A DNA stretch of 64,000 bases, from positions 20,527 to 84,526 of the forward strand of contig CAMATW010000002.1 of NCBI GenBank assembly GCA_945861305.1. Reading direction: 5' to 3'. The position numbers and the translations under genes are program-made. Origin of the DNA: Bordetella parapertussis. Its GTDB lineage: Bacteria > Pseudomonadota > Gammaproteobacteria > Burkholderiales > Burkholderiaceae_C. The notes below the pieces were generated by a model. The model was not told the origin of the DNA and made no database searches. It saw only the letters and a list, made by a program, of their open reading frames with translations. This document shows positions 36,331-44,662 of the stretch, one piece after another. How positions within the stretch are numbered: position 1 is the stretch's first letter; each line of letters opens with the position of its first letter.

Positions 36331-37124
36331 ACAGCTTCTTTCAACTCTTTTTAGTTTGGGGCGTGTTGTTGGTGTTTTTGCTCGTTCTATATGTGATCGA
36401 CAAAGTCAACGTCATTTACCAAGGTTATTCAAGCGCAGAAGTGCCCGCCACTTACGATGATGGTTTGTTTGGCGAATTGGCTGGCAAAACCCTGTGGGAC
36501 GCTATGAGCGGCATTCCTTTGCCAGGGGTGGAAGCTAAGCATGTGTCAGATTTGAAGCCGCACTACGAACCCATCTTGCGCCAGCACATTGAACAAGTGT
36601 TCATGGAAGGCTATAGCCATGGCAAAGCAGGAACTGTGGGCGTGCCTACCAACAACCGCCAAATACCTACGCCCCGTGGTTCGGTGGTGTCTTGGTTGCC
36701 TATGCACCATTTGGCCAGTCTTTACCAAGCTGGTGTCGAATTTTCAACCAGCAAACCCGACGATGTGCTGCGCATTCAGCAGTCCTTGGACCAAGTTACC
36801 GGCATGATTTACGCCCGCATTGGCTTGGGACTGGGTGAGCCGTATTCCGCCACCTTGTTGATCCATCCTGTGACCTCTGATGAAGATGCGATGTTGCCAC
36901 CTGCGGAGGATGAGCCTGCCGCTGAAGTGCCGCCAAAGGCTGCCCCCGCCTTGCCCGCGATGGCGATGGCTGCCAGCGTGGAGCCCAGCGGCGAGGTATT
37001 AGAGCCCGATTTGTCGCAGCTCAACAACAACAGCCGCCAAACTTCAGACCTGCAAGAACAAGCGGTGCAAGTGTCTGTTTCTGAAACCACAAGCGAAGAA
37101 AAGGCGGTACCCGTTGCTGCCTGA
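36327..37124 (+). CDS. Unrecognised membrane-anchored protein coupled to fliA
   Basis: I do not recognise this 265-residue protein. It has one N-terminal membrane helix (about 4-24: FFQLFLVWGVLLVFLLVLY). A folded-looking middle region (40-185) contains YDDGLFGELAGKTLWDAMSG, HYEPILRQHIEQVFMEGYSHGK (crossing two helices) and ASLYQAGVEFST. An acidic, Ala/Pro-rich tail (190-265) ends the protein. The start overlaps the fliA stop (ATGA), so it is translated with flagellar regulators, and fliS follows behind a sigma-28 promoter. A role in motor, pole organisation or regulation is only inferred from position. Confidence 0.8.
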   Translation: MNSFFQLFLVWGVLLVFLLVLYVIDKVNVIYQGYSSAEVPATYDDGLFGELAGKTLWDAMSGIPLPGVEAKHVSDLKPHYEPILRQHIEQVFMEGYSHGKAGTVGVPTNNRQIPTPRGSVVSWLPMHHLASLYQAGVEFSTSKPDDVLRIQQSLDQVTGMIYARIGLGLGEPYSATLLIHPVTSDEDAMLPPAEDEPAAEVPPKAAPALPAMAMAASVEPSGEVLEPDLSQLNNNSRQTSDLQEQAVQVSVSETTSEEKAVPVAA

Positions 37125-37126
37125 TC

Positions 37127-37153
37127 TCAAGTTCACCCGCATGGCGCCGATCT
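37127..37153 (+). promoter_or_regulatory. Sigma-28 promoter of fliS
   Basis: TCAAGTTC, 11 bases, GCCGATCT. It has the same spacing and core as the fliD and flaG promoters. It begins just after the stop of the unknown gene and lies about 40 bases before fliS. Confidence 0.75.
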
Positions 37154-37190
37154 ATCCAAGGTCAACGATTGAACACAGGAGAACTTGATC

Positions 37191-37613
37191 ATGCGAGCCA
37201 ATTCCAGAGCCATTGAAAGTTACGGAGACGTCAAGGTCACCACCGGCGTTTCTAAAGCCAACAATGTCGAACTCATTCAAATGCTGTTTGACGGCTTGAT
37301 TGAAAGCTTGGCCACGACTAAAGGCCATATCCAGCACAACAACATCGCTGAAAAAGGCAAATCGATTGCCCGCGCCAGCCGCATTGTGTTGGGCCTGCAA
37401 GGCGCCTTGGACTTTGAAAAAGGTGGCGAACTCGCTGGTAATTTGAATGAACTTTATAACTACATTACGCGCCGTTTGCTGCATGTGAACGCACGCAATG
37501 ATTTGGCGGCTTTGGATGAAATCCATGGCCTGATGACTGAAATTCGTGGCGCATGGGAATCCGTGCCTGCTTTGATCCCGCGCGCTACCCCCAGTCGCGA
37601 ATTTATTAATTGA
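37191..37613 (+). CDS. fliS: Flagellin export chaperone FliS
   Basis: FliS binds the flagellin C terminus and stops early polymerisation. In this 140-residue helical protein, VELIQMLFDGLIESLATTKGH, ASRIVLGLQGALDFEKGGELAGNL (read across two helices) and LYNYITRRLLHVNARND match FliS. The ATG at 37191 is chosen because AGGAG lies 9 bases upstream; an upstream TTG is less likely. It is usually next to fliD, but here it sits between fliA and motA, with its own sigma-28 promoter and a hairpin after the stop. Confidence 0.9.
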   Translation: MRANSRAIESYGDVKVTTGVSKANNVELIQMLFDGLIESLATTKGHIQHNNIAEKGKSIARASRIVLGLQGALDFEKGGELAGNLNELYNYITRRLLHVNARNDLAALDEIHGLMTEIRGAWESVPALIPRATPSREFIN

Positions 37614-37614
37614 A

Positions 37615-37642
37615 AAATTTGTCGGTTTAAATCGACAAATTT
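37615..37642 (+). terminator. Inverted repeat after fliS
   Basis: AAATTTGTCG (37615-37624) and CGACAAATTT (37633-37642) form a 10-pair stem with an 8-base loop, 1 base after the fliS stop. The A-run before it and TTT at its end give a terminator-like form on both strands, but there is no long T-tract. Confidence 0.6.
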
Positions 37643-37719
37643 ATCAGTTAATCTTGGGATAGTTTTGCGAGGCATGTTGGCGCATCTGCGTCAGCATGCT
37701 TTAACACTTGGAGCTTGCA

Positions 37720-38580
37720 ATGGCAGCAATAGGTTTAGTCGTTTTGATGATCGCTGTGTTCGGTGTGTTCGTTGCCCACGGTGGCGATTTGACACCTGTG
37801 ATCAAGGCCGCGCCTTGGGAATTTGCCCAGATTTTTGGCGCTGCTGTCGCTGCCAGCATGATCAGTAACAGTGGTGCCGCTGTAGGTTCGGGTTTCAGTG
37901 CTGTTGGTAAAGTATTTAAAGGCCCCAAGTACCACAAGGATGATTATTTGGCCGTCATTTTGGTGGTTTCCAAAATACTGAAAACTCTCAAGGCCGAGGG
38001 TGCTGTGGCGCTAGAGCCGCATATTGAAAACCCCGAGTCCAGCGCGATTTTTGCTGAATACCCACCGATCTTGCAAGACCATGCTTTGCTGGAATTGATT
38101 TGTGACACCATCCGTTTGATGGTGGTGTCCTCGGGTAACTTAAGCCCTTACGCGGTCGAAGACGTGATGACCGCTTCCATTAAAAACCACCACCACCACG
38201 AGATGGCCAACGCCACTTTTTGGTCGAGCATGGAGGGCGCTTTGCCCGCGCTGGGCATTGTGGCCTGTGTGTTGGGTGTGGTGAAAACCATGGGCGCGAT
38301 TGACCAACCCCCTCCTGTGCTGGGCGCCTTGATTGGTTCTGCGCTGGTGGGTACCTTCATGGGTGTGTTGTTGGCTTACGGTGTCGCCGGTCCTTTTGCG
38401 GTGCGTATCGGGCAGGTGATCGAAGAAGACAATGAAATCTACAAGTGCGTACAACAACTCATCGTTGCCAATTTGCATGGTCATCCCATGCCACTGGTGA
38501 TTGAGGCTGCCAGGTCGGTCATCAACAGTCACAATAAACCGTCATTTGGAGAAATCTTTGACGGCATGAGAGGCAAATAA
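37720..38580 (+). CDS. motA: Flagellar stator protein MotA
   Basis: MotA is the proton-channel partner of MotB and drives rotation. The roughly 286-residue protein has four membrane helices (two near the N terminus, two around residues 165-225), a cytoplasmic loop, and the conserved segments KTMGAIDQPPPVLGALIGSA, split at the helix start, and GTFMGVLLAYGVAGPFA. The ATG at 37720 is chosen over a TTG 12 bases upstream because GGAG lies 6 bases before it. It is followed by motB after 2 bases. No sigma-28 or sigma-54 site was found immediately upstream. Confidence 0.93.
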   Translation: MAAIGLVVLMIAVFGVFVAHGGDLTPVIKAAPWEFAQIFGAAVAASMISNSGAAVGSGFSAVGKVFKGPKYHKDDYLAVILVVSKILKTLKAEGAVALEPHIENPESSAIFAEYPPILQDHALLELICDTIRLMVVSSGNLSPYAVEDVMTASIKNHHHHEMANATFWSSMEGALPALGIVACVLGVVKTMGAIDQPPPVLGALIGSALVGTFMGVLLAYGVAGPFAVRIGQVIEEDNEIYKCVQQLIVANLHGHPMPLVIEAARSVINSHNKPSFGEIFDGMRGK

Positions 38581-38582
38581 GC

Positions 38583-39653
38583 ATGGCTGAAGAAGCTGTC
38601 GCCGACGCCGAAGTAGACGCAGACGCGCCTGCCGAGGCCGCACCTGAGGTAGCTGCGGATGCGCCGGCTGCGGGCGCTCTCGCGCCTGTCATCATCATCA
38701 AGAAAATTGAAGATGGCCACGGCGGCGCCCACGGCGGCGCTTGGAAGATTGCGCTGGCCGACATGATGACGGCCATGATGGCGTTCTTTTTGTTGATGTG
38801 GCTGCTGGGTGCGTCCAACGCCGACCAACGCAAAAGTATTGCCGACTATTTCAAACCCACCTCGCACAGCTTGACGCCTGTGGGTCAATTGGCCGGCTCC
38901 AATGGTGTTTTGGGTGGTCGTTCCATCATCGACCCCGATGCCTTTCCTTATGGTTCGCGCCAAACCGGCTTGCTCGAGCGTTTGACGCCCAAGTCCGAGG
39001 GTGGCCCAAATCCCGATACAGAACCCGGCCCTGAAAATGAAAACGAGGCTAAAGCCCCCACATCTGGCGGCAAAGGCGAGGGCTTAGGCTCTGGCGAAGG
39101 CGGCCAAGGTGAGGGCGGTACTGACCCTGAAAAAATGACCAAAGCCGAGCGAAAAGCCGCGGCGGAACAAGAGGACAAAGAAAACTTTGAAAAGCTTGAA
39201 CAAGAGCTCAAAGAAAAACTGTCGGAAAACAAAAAGTTCGAAAGCCTGAAAGACAAAGTAGCGATCAGTCGCGACAAAGACGGTTTGCGCATTGAAATCA
39301 TCGACAACGCCGACTTTGCGATGTTCCCAAGCGGTGGCGTGGGCATGCAAGGCAAGGCAGCGGCCTTGATTGCCGAGGTGGCAGCCTCTTTGGGTGGTAT
39401 GCCCAACAAGGTAGCTATCCGTGGTCACACTGACGCGGTGCCCTTCCAAAACCCCGAAGGCAAAAACAACTGGTCGCTGTCGGCAGATCGCGCTGAGGCC
39501 ACGCGTCAAATTTTGCAGAAAAAAGGCATTAAGGAAGAGCGCTTTAAACGCATCGAGGGTGTGGCCGATACCGACCCGTTCAACCCCAAGGACAAGTTCG
39601 ATCCTCGCAACCGTCGCATGAGCATCACGGTACTTAACCAAGACCCGAAATAA
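38583..39653 (+). CDS. motB: Flagellar stator protein MotB
   Basis: MotB anchors the stator to peptidoglycan and carries the proton-binding Asp. The 356-residue protein has an Ala/acidic N-terminal extension (1-45), the channel helix KIALADMMTAMMAFFLLMW (about 55-73) with the critical Asp in ADMM, then a Gly/Glu/Lys-rich linker (135-205). A C-terminal OmpA-like domain contains GHTDAVPF and WSLSADRAEATRQIL. The N-terminal and linker extensions are longer than in enteric MotB (308). It is convergent with the sigma-54 activator gene. Confidence 0.94.
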   Translation: MAEEAVADAEVDADAPAEAAPEVAADAPAAGALAPVIIIKKIEDGHGGAHGGAWKIALADMMTAMMAFFLLMWLLGASNADQRKSIADYFKPTSHSLTPVGQLAGSNGVLGGRSIIDPDAFPYGSRQTGLLERLTPKSEGGPNPDTEPGPENENEAKAPTSGGKGEGLGSGEGGQGEGGTDPEKMTKAERKAAAEQEDKENFEKLEQELKEKLSENKKFESLKDKVAISRDKDGLRIEIIDNADFAMFPSGGVGMQGKAAALIAEVAASLGGMPNKVAIRGHTDAVPFQNPEGKNNWSLSADRAEATRQILQKKGIKEERFKRIEGVADTDPFNPKDKFDPRNRRMSITVLNQDPK

Positions 39654-39656
39654 AAA

Positions 39657-40769
39657 TCAGGCGGTGCGCAGGTCGTATTTGTTGATCTTCTCGATCAAGG
39701 TGGTGCGCTGCAGGTTCAAGAGTTTGGCGGTGCGCGAAACATTACCTTGAGAGCGTTCCAAGGCTTGCTCGATGATGTTGCGCTCTATTTCAGCCAAGCG
39801 GTCTTTGAGAGACATGCCTTCAGGTGGCAAGTGCGGCATGCCTTGCGCCAACATGATGATGCTCTCGATCTCGTTGTCTTGGGGTTCGGGTTGGTCCACC
39901 AAGGACAGCCCACCCATCTCTGCCAACACTTCGGGCGGCGGCGTCATGTCTTGCGACACACACGGCCCCATTTCCACCAACATGCGTTCTTGCACTGGCA
40001 CCAAGCCTTTGGGCAGCAAACTTGGCGGGATCGATCGAATATCAAGTTCTTGACCCGCATACAAAGTGCTGAAGCGGTCCATCAAATTGGTCAGTTCGCG
40101 TACATTGCCAGGCCATGCATAGTTGACCAAGGCGTCTAAAAATGCGGGGTTGAAGCGAATCGCCTGCGACTGCGGCGATTTGTAATGTAAGGCATAAAAA
40201 ATCAGCAGCTCTGGGATGTCTTGGGGTCGCTCGCGCAGGGGTGGGGTGACCACCGGCAGCACATTAAGCCGATAGTACAAATCTTCGCGGAAACGTCCAG
40301 CCTGAATTTCTGTTTCTAAATCGCGGTGTGTGGCGGCAATGACACGAACATCGATGGGAATTTGCCGTGTCGAGCCTACGGGGTCAATCACTCTCTCTTG
40401 CAAGACACGCAACAATTTGACCTGCATGTCCAGTGACATATCGCCAATTTCATCTAAAAAGATGGTGCCGCCGTGCGCCAATTCAAAGCGACCAATGCGG
40501 TCTGCCACCGCACCTGTGAAGGAGCCTTTGCGGTGACCAAAAAGCTCACTTTCCAATAACTCTTTGGGAATAGCTGAGCAATTTATAGGTACAAAACTGC
40601 CTCCCAGCCGGTCGGATTGTTCGTGCAAAGAACGCGCAAGCAACTCCTTGCCCGTACCGCTTTCGCCCGTGATGAGCACCGTGGCGGCAGAGTTGGCAAT
40701 GGTGGAGATCAGGCGGCGCAGGGCTTGCGCGATCGGGCTGTTGCCGATGAAATGAGAGGAAGACTTCAT
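39657..40769 (-). CDS. Sigma-54-dependent transcriptional activator without sensory domain
   Basis: The roughly 370-residue AAA+ activator has Walker A GESGTGKELLARSLH, the sigma-54 contact loop GSFTGA (a Ser in place of the common first Ala), Walker B GGTIFLDEIGD, and an arginine-finger region. A C-terminal Fis-type helix-turn-helix (EQALERSQGNVSRTAKLL, split at the turn) follows. There is no receiver, FleQ, GAF or PAS domain before the AAA+ part if the ATG at 40769 is right. It resembles flagellar FleQ/FlrA/FlrC-type activators in its core. Sigma-54 promoters before flhA, fliK and flgB are likely targets (inference). The ATG at 40769 is preferred to a frame extension at 40826. Confidence 0.88.
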   Translation of the reverse strand: MKSSSHFIGNSPIAQALRRLISTIANSAATVLITGESGTGKELLARSLHEQSDRLGGSFVPINCSAIPKELLESELFGHRKGSFTGAVADRIGRFELAHGGTIFLDEIGDMSLDMQVKLLRVLQERVIDPVGSTRQIPIDVRVIAATHRDLETEIQAGRFREDLYYRLNVLPVVTPPLRERPQDIPELLIFYALHYKSPQSQAIRFNPAFLDALVNYAWPGNVRELTNLMDRFSTLYAGQELDIRSIPPSLLPKGLVPVQERMLVEMGPCVSQDMTPPPEVLAEMGGLSLVDQPEPQDNEIESIIMLAQGMPHLPPEGMSLKDRLAEIERNIIEQALERSQGNVSRTAKLLNLQRTTLIEKINKYDLRTA

Positions 40770-40902
40770 GCTTGTACTGATTGTGACGCAAGGGGCAAAT
40801 TGGACAAGTCGCCAAAAGTATTCCAACTAAAAGAATGAAAGACCTTAAAGAAGAGCTACTGTGCGCCGATTCATAGCTTGTACCCATTCAGAGGAACTTA
40901 CC

Positions 40903-41445
40903 ATGATGTACCGAATTGCTCTCACCGCCGCCGCTTTGTCTGGTCTGACAGCTTGCGAAACCATTCACAGCTTGTCTGCCCCCATGCAAGCACCGGTGGT
41001 GGCCATGGCTGCCCCTGTCAGCGCTGCCGCTCCCAAGGTTGCTCCTTCCGTGGCGCCTGAGCCCACACCTGTTTCCATGATCACCCCGATGATGGAAAAG
41101 CGCGAAACCTTTGTCGCCACTGGCTATGCTGTCATCAGCATTCAAAACCATAAAAACCCCGCGCAGCAACGCTTGCTGGCGATTCGCGCTTCCAAGCTTG
41201 ACGCCTACCGCGCTTTGACCGAACAGGTCTATGGCCAACAAATGGATGCGAGCACCACCGTGGCTGATATGACGGTGATAAATGACACCTTCCGCGCTCG
41301 TGTGGAAGGCGTGATTTATGGCGCCAACTTGGTGAGCATCACGCCCATCGGCGACGACACCTATGAAACCACTTTGTCGCTAGACCGCAATGCGGTGCAA
41401 GATTTACGCACCCTGTACCTGACACAAATCGCTTCACGTCGCTAA
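40903..41445 (+). CDS. flgP: Outer-membrane flagellar lipoprotein FlgP
   Basis: FlgP forms an outer-membrane-associated disk or ring around polar flagella in Vibrio and Campylobacter. The roughly 180-residue protein has a lipoprotein signal with lipobox LTAC (about residue 18), an Ala/Pro-rich linker (20-60) and an LPP20-type domain (75-180). FVATGYAVISIQ, RASKLDAYRALTEQVYG and FRARVEGVIYGA are visible. AGAGGA lies before the ATG pair at 40903/40906. It is first in the flgP-flgT-LysM-fliK-like-flhX set and divergent from the sigma-54 activator. Confidence 0.85.
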   Translation: MMYRIALTAAALSGLTACETIHSLSAPMQAPVVAMAAPVSAAAPKVAPSVAPEPTPVSMITPMMEKRETFVATGYAVISIQNHKNPAQQRLLAIRASKLDAYRALTEQVYGQQMDASTTVADMTVINDTFRARVEGVIYGANLVSITPIGDDTYETTLSLDRNAVQDLRTLYLTQIASRR

Positions 41446-41473
41446 GCTCCATACCTCTTAAAGGTTGATCGAT

Positions 41474-42547
41474 ATGCGCAATCGCTTTGTTTGCTCTGCT
41501 GTGGCGGCGCTGGTCTTGGCCAGCAGCCTGATAGCGTCTTCTTCTGCGCAGTCGTTGACCGCTGAAGAGCGTTTGGAGGCGATTCGCCAGTCATTGGTGC
41601 AGCGCTCGCTTGAGGGTCCCACCCAAGTGCGTTCCACCCAATGGGTCGATGGCAACGGCGCATTGCGCGAGAGCAACAGCTATGTCACCGGCATGGAAGT
41701 GCGCGGTGTGCGTATCTTGGCCTACGGCCGAGACATGGATAAGCAGCCAACGGCGACAGGCATGCAACTCGATGGCAAAACCGCGTTGGCCCCCAGTTGT
41801 GTGTCCCCCGCTGTGGATGGTGCTGTTTGGCACCAGCTGAACTGGGAAGTGCGCTATGGCTCTCCCATGGCAGCAGGACGCCGCTATGAGGCCCAGTTGA
41901 TTGGCCAGCAATTTCGCCAACAGGTGTTTGCAGCTTCTCACCACGCCAAGTCTTGGCGTGTCAGTGAACGCAAATTACCTGCAGACGGTTACGAGCAATT
42001 ATTGGTAGGCCAGGGCGAGCAGTTGCTGCCTTGGGTGTTGCGCTTGAACGTGTCGGCAAGCAGCGACTCTTTCCCTGGTGCCAACGTGTATGACGTGAGG
42101 TGGGAGCTCATTGGTCGCGGCGAAGGCCAAGACCCTGCGTTTCGCGGTTCGCAACAAATCAGCATCGATGTGCCACGCATTGTGGGCATAGAGTCCAAGC
42201 CTTTGTCCCCCGTGGTGGTGGCACAAATTCAAGCAAGCATCCAAAGTTTTCAAGGGGGCATGGAAAAAGTGCTGTCTTGCAAAGTGCCACAGTTTCAGGT
42301 GGTGAATATCAATGCGGGCAGCGTGCGCATTGCAGGGGGTGCCGCCAGTGGTATTCGCGTTGGCAGCCAAATGGTGCTTGCCGATCGCCTTAAATTGCCC
42401 CTGCGCGCTTTGGAGCCAAAAGCTTTGGAACGTATTGCCATGGCTGAGGTGGTAGCCGTAAGCGATTATTATGCGGAGCTCAAGCTCACCGCAGGAACCA
42501 AATTTCCCGCTAATGCGCAATGGGTAGCCATTCCGCATACGCCTTGA
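41474..42547 (+). CDS. flgT: Flagellar H-ring protein FlgT-like
   Basis: FlgT builds the H ring around the basal body of polar flagella in Vibrio. The roughly 357-residue protein has a signal peptide (about 1-27, ending SSSAQS). Its large periplasmic body has a C-terminal domain (about 275-357) with VRIAGGAASGIRVGSQMVL, AEVVAVSDYYAELKL and AQWVAIP that fits FlgT. The call rests on context next to flgP and on the C-terminal domain; distant N-terminal homology cannot be checked here. The ATG at 41474 is chosen over an upstream TTG because AAAGG lies about 10 bases before it. Confidence 0.75.
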   Translation: MRNRFVCSAVAALVLASSLIASSSAQSLTAEERLEAIRQSLVQRSLEGPTQVRSTQWVDGNGALRESNSYVTGMEVRGVRILAYGRDMDKQPTATGMQLDGKTALAPSCVSPAVDGAVWHQLNWEVRYGSPMAAGRRYEAQLIGQQFRQQVFAASHHAKSWRVSERKLPADGYEQLLVGQGEQLLPWVLRLNVSASSDSFPGANVYDVRWELIGRGEGQDPAFRGSQQISIDVPRIVGIESKPLSPVVVAQIQASIQSFQGGMEKVLSCKVPQFQVVNINAGSVRIAGGAASGIRVGSQMVLADRLKLPLRALEPKALERIAMAEVVAVSDYYAELKLTAGTKFPANAQWVAIPHTP

Positions 42548-42566
42548 ATCTCAGGAGTGATTGACC

Positions 42567-43205
42567 ATGTTGTATGCCAGCCCCCGAAACTTTGCCATGC
42601 CCTTGATGCTCTTCTTAGCCATGATGTCTTCGGTCTGGGCCGCAGACTCTGTGCGCCAAGCACCTTTGGAGTTGCCCAAAGAGTTCATGCCCGCAGAAGT
42701 CACACCCGGGAAAAACCCCATCTCCAAGTCCATCAAATTGGTCAAGGCCGATATTGCCCAAGACCCCATGCCAGCCGCAACTTCTGCGGTGGCAAAACCT
42801 GTGGCGCCGGTGGGCAAGCCCCTGGCTGAAGAGATGGTCGCTCCCGTTTGGAAAACCCATACCGTGGTGGCAGGCGACACCTTGGACAAAGTGGTTCAAA
42901 AATACTATGCCAACAGCCCCCTCAAAGCCGATGTGCTGCGCGACTGGGTGGTGGTGAACAACCCCAAAGTCTTCACCAAAGTCAATACCAAAAAGCTGCA
43001 ACCTGGCACAGTGCTGAACTTGGCCGACCAAGCCGAGTTGATACAAAAACTCATGCCCAGTGCGCCCTCGAAAACCAGTGCGCAGCCCAATAGCCCGCCT
43101 GCCAACCCCTTACCCACGCCAGTGGGTGGTGCAGCGGCACACCAAGCCGGCAACTTCCAAGCACTGGTTGAACCCAATAAACGCAACTGGGTACGTTACC
43201 CCTGA
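42567..43205 (+). CDS. Exported LysM-domain protein of the flgP-flgT set
   Basis: The roughly 212-residue protein has a signal peptide (about 1-26, ending VWAADS), a Pro-rich linker, and one LysM-like domain (about 95-150: HTVVAGDTLDKVVQKYYAN). A Pro/Ser-rich tail ends with NKRNWVRYP. The LysM part is the FimV type, with its long loop before the Asn-rich helix (WVVVNNPKVF). It is probably a periplasmic peptidoglycan-binding protein. It follows flgT by about 20 bases, with AGGAG before the ATG at 42567. A flagellar role is inferred only from the neighbours. Confidence 0.75.
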   Translation: MLYASPRNFAMPLMLFLAMMSSVWAADSVRQAPLELPKEFMPAEVTPGKNPISKSIKLVKADIAQDPMPAATSAVAKPVAPVGKPLAEEMVAPVWKTHTVVAGDTLDKVVQKYYANSPLKADVLRDWVVVNNPKVFTKVNTKKLQPGTVLNLADQAELIQKLMPSAPSKTSAQPNSPPANPLPTPVGGAAAHQAGNFQALVEPNKRNWVRYP

Positions 43206-43215
43206 TCAACCCTCG

Positions 43216-44355
43216 ATGCTTGGCTCCGAACTTGTCAGTGCTGCCAGCCGGATAGGGCCAGTCCAGGCAGAGAACCGCTCGGTCTGGGTGCAAACACCTG
43301 TCGCGCAACAACTGGGCTTGCGGGATGGGCAAATTGTTCAAGCCACGGTCGAGGTGCGCGATCAGCGGGTGCGCCTTTGGTTAAAAGATTTCTTTTTCGA
43401 GCTACCCAATGGCTGGGTGCTCAAAGACGGTGACAAACCTTTTTTGCGCGTCAGCCATAACGCAGGCAGTTGGGGCTTTTTAATCCAAGCCTATCCCAAC
43501 GGCCAAGCACCAGTGGCCACAGCCACACCGGTCAACCAATTGTTTGGGTTGCACACCACACCACCGTTGTCCGCCGAGATGGCGGCGCAGCCCGAGCCTC
43601 AGTCCAACCGATTGGGCATGTTGCTGATGCACCCGCCGGGCTTTGCGACATTTTCAAAGTTACTCAATGATGTGGGTCAAGGCAGCTTGGATGGTCAAAC
43701 CGAGATCGGCCCATGGCTGCAACGCCTTTTGCAGCAACGCAACTCCTTGGCGCAAATGAACCCCAGCATGCTGCGCAAAGCCGTGATGGGTCAAGCCCGC
43801 AGTATTGAAAACATCTTGTTAAAAGGCCAAGTGGGAGCGGACGACCCCAAGACCTTGTTGAAAACTTTATTGGGCTTGCTGAGCGAAGAGGGCAACAATA
43901 AGGACATGATTCGCCAAGTGGAAGATGCCTCGACAGAATTCGAGGCCGCACAAGCCCAGAGCGCACAAAAAATGCAGCAAGGCGAGCTGTCCTTGCATGT
44001 CATCTTGCCCTTTATCGATGCCGACCCCGTGGACTTGCATTTTCAGCGGCCCCCGCGCAAAAAGGGCCAAGAAGAACCGCCCCTGAGCGTGGACATCCAT
44101 TCGCGCAGCCGTGTGCTGGGAGAGCTTTGGTTGAACACCCAAATTTCCAAAGGCAATGACGTCGATTTGGTGATGTGGGCGCTGCGCGGCGAGGTCGCGC
44201 ATTTAGCAAAAGAGCGCTCGGGCGAATTGGGTCTAGAGCTGGGCTCGGCAGGGCTGCAGCTGCAGTCGTTTCAAATCTTCAACGCCCCGCGTCCACTGGC
44301 GCGGGTGGGCGAGTCCTCGGGCACCCGTGGCTCGGTCATCGATTTAAGGGCTTAA
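43216..44355 (+). CDS. Second FliK-like protein (Flg_hook-like C-terminal domain)
   Basis: The 379-residue protein is unlike FliK in its N-terminal part, which looks like a small beta-rich domain (res 1-95: VWVQTPVAQQLGLRDGQIVQ with DFFFELPNGWVL), followed by a variable middle. Its C-terminal domain (about 270-365; LSLHVILPFIDADPVDLHFQ with VLGELWLNTQISKGNDVDLV, and ELGLELGSAGLQLQSFQIF) has the pattern of the FliK C-terminal hook domain. It is followed after 4 bases by flhX, a pairing like YlqG-YlqH in Bacillus. The ATG at 43216 is chosen over a frame opening at 43060, which overlaps the LysM gene. Confidence 0.75.
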   Translation: MLGSELVSAASRIGPVQAENRSVWVQTPVAQQLGLRDGQIVQATVEVRDQRVRLWLKDFFFELPNGWVLKDGDKPFLRVSHNAGSWGFLIQAYPNGQAPVATATPVNQLFGLHTTPPLSAEMAAQPEPQSNRLGMLLMHPPGFATFSKLLNDVGQGSLDGQTEIGPWLQRLLQQRNSLAQMNPSMLRKAVMGQARSIENILLKGQVGADDPKTLLKTLLGLLSEEGNNKDMIRQVEDASTEFEAAQAQSAQKMQQGELSLHVILPFIDADPVDLHFQRPPRKKGQEEPPLSVDIHSRSRVLGELWLNTQISKGNDVDLVMWALRGEVAHLAKERSGELGLELGSAGLQLQSFQIFNAPRPLARVGESSGTRGSVIDLRA

Positions 44356-44359
44356 GACC

Positions 44360-44662
44360 ATGAAAGCGCCCTTGGAAGCAGTTGCCCTTGAATACGGCAA
44401 ACAAAAAACCCCTCGCGTGGTGGCCAAAGGCCAAGAGGAGTTGGCGCTGCGCATCATCACCGAGGCCAAGCGCCAAGGCATTTACGTGGCCGAAGATCCT
44501 CAGTTGCTGGCGCTGCTTAGCCGTCTCGATGTGGGAGAAGAAATTACGCAAGACATGTACACCGCAGTAGCGGTGATTTTGTCTTGGGTGTATTGGTTAA
44601 AAGGTATTCAGCCTGGAGACGAGGCTAAGGGCGAGCCTGAAGCAGATCAGGCTTCGCTGTAG
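44360..44662 (+). CDS. Cytoplasmic FlhB C-terminal homologue FlhX
   Basis: The 100-residue soluble protein matches the part of FlhB that lies after its self-cleavage site. AVALEYGKQKTPRVVAKGQE, RIITEAKRQGIYVAEDPQLL, LLSRLDVGEEITQDMYTAVA and VLSWVYWLKG-like ILSWVYWLKGI are visible. There is no NPTH cleavage motif and no membrane part. Such proteins (FlhX/FhlB) are found with FliK-like partners and may replace the cleaved FlhB domain. Full-length flhB is not in this window. Its 3' end overlaps the convergent flgN by 16 bases. Confidence 0.85.
   Translation: MKAPLEAVALEYGKQKTPRVVAKGQEELALRIITEAKRQGIYVAEDPQLLALLSRLDVGEEITQDMYTAVAVILSWVYWLKGIQPGDEAKGEPEADQASL

Noticed and set aside
37643-37719. 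Promoter of motA
   Set aside because: Both sigma-28 and sigma-54 patterns were sought here and neither fits; an imperfect GCATG-CATGC repeat was also too weak to call.
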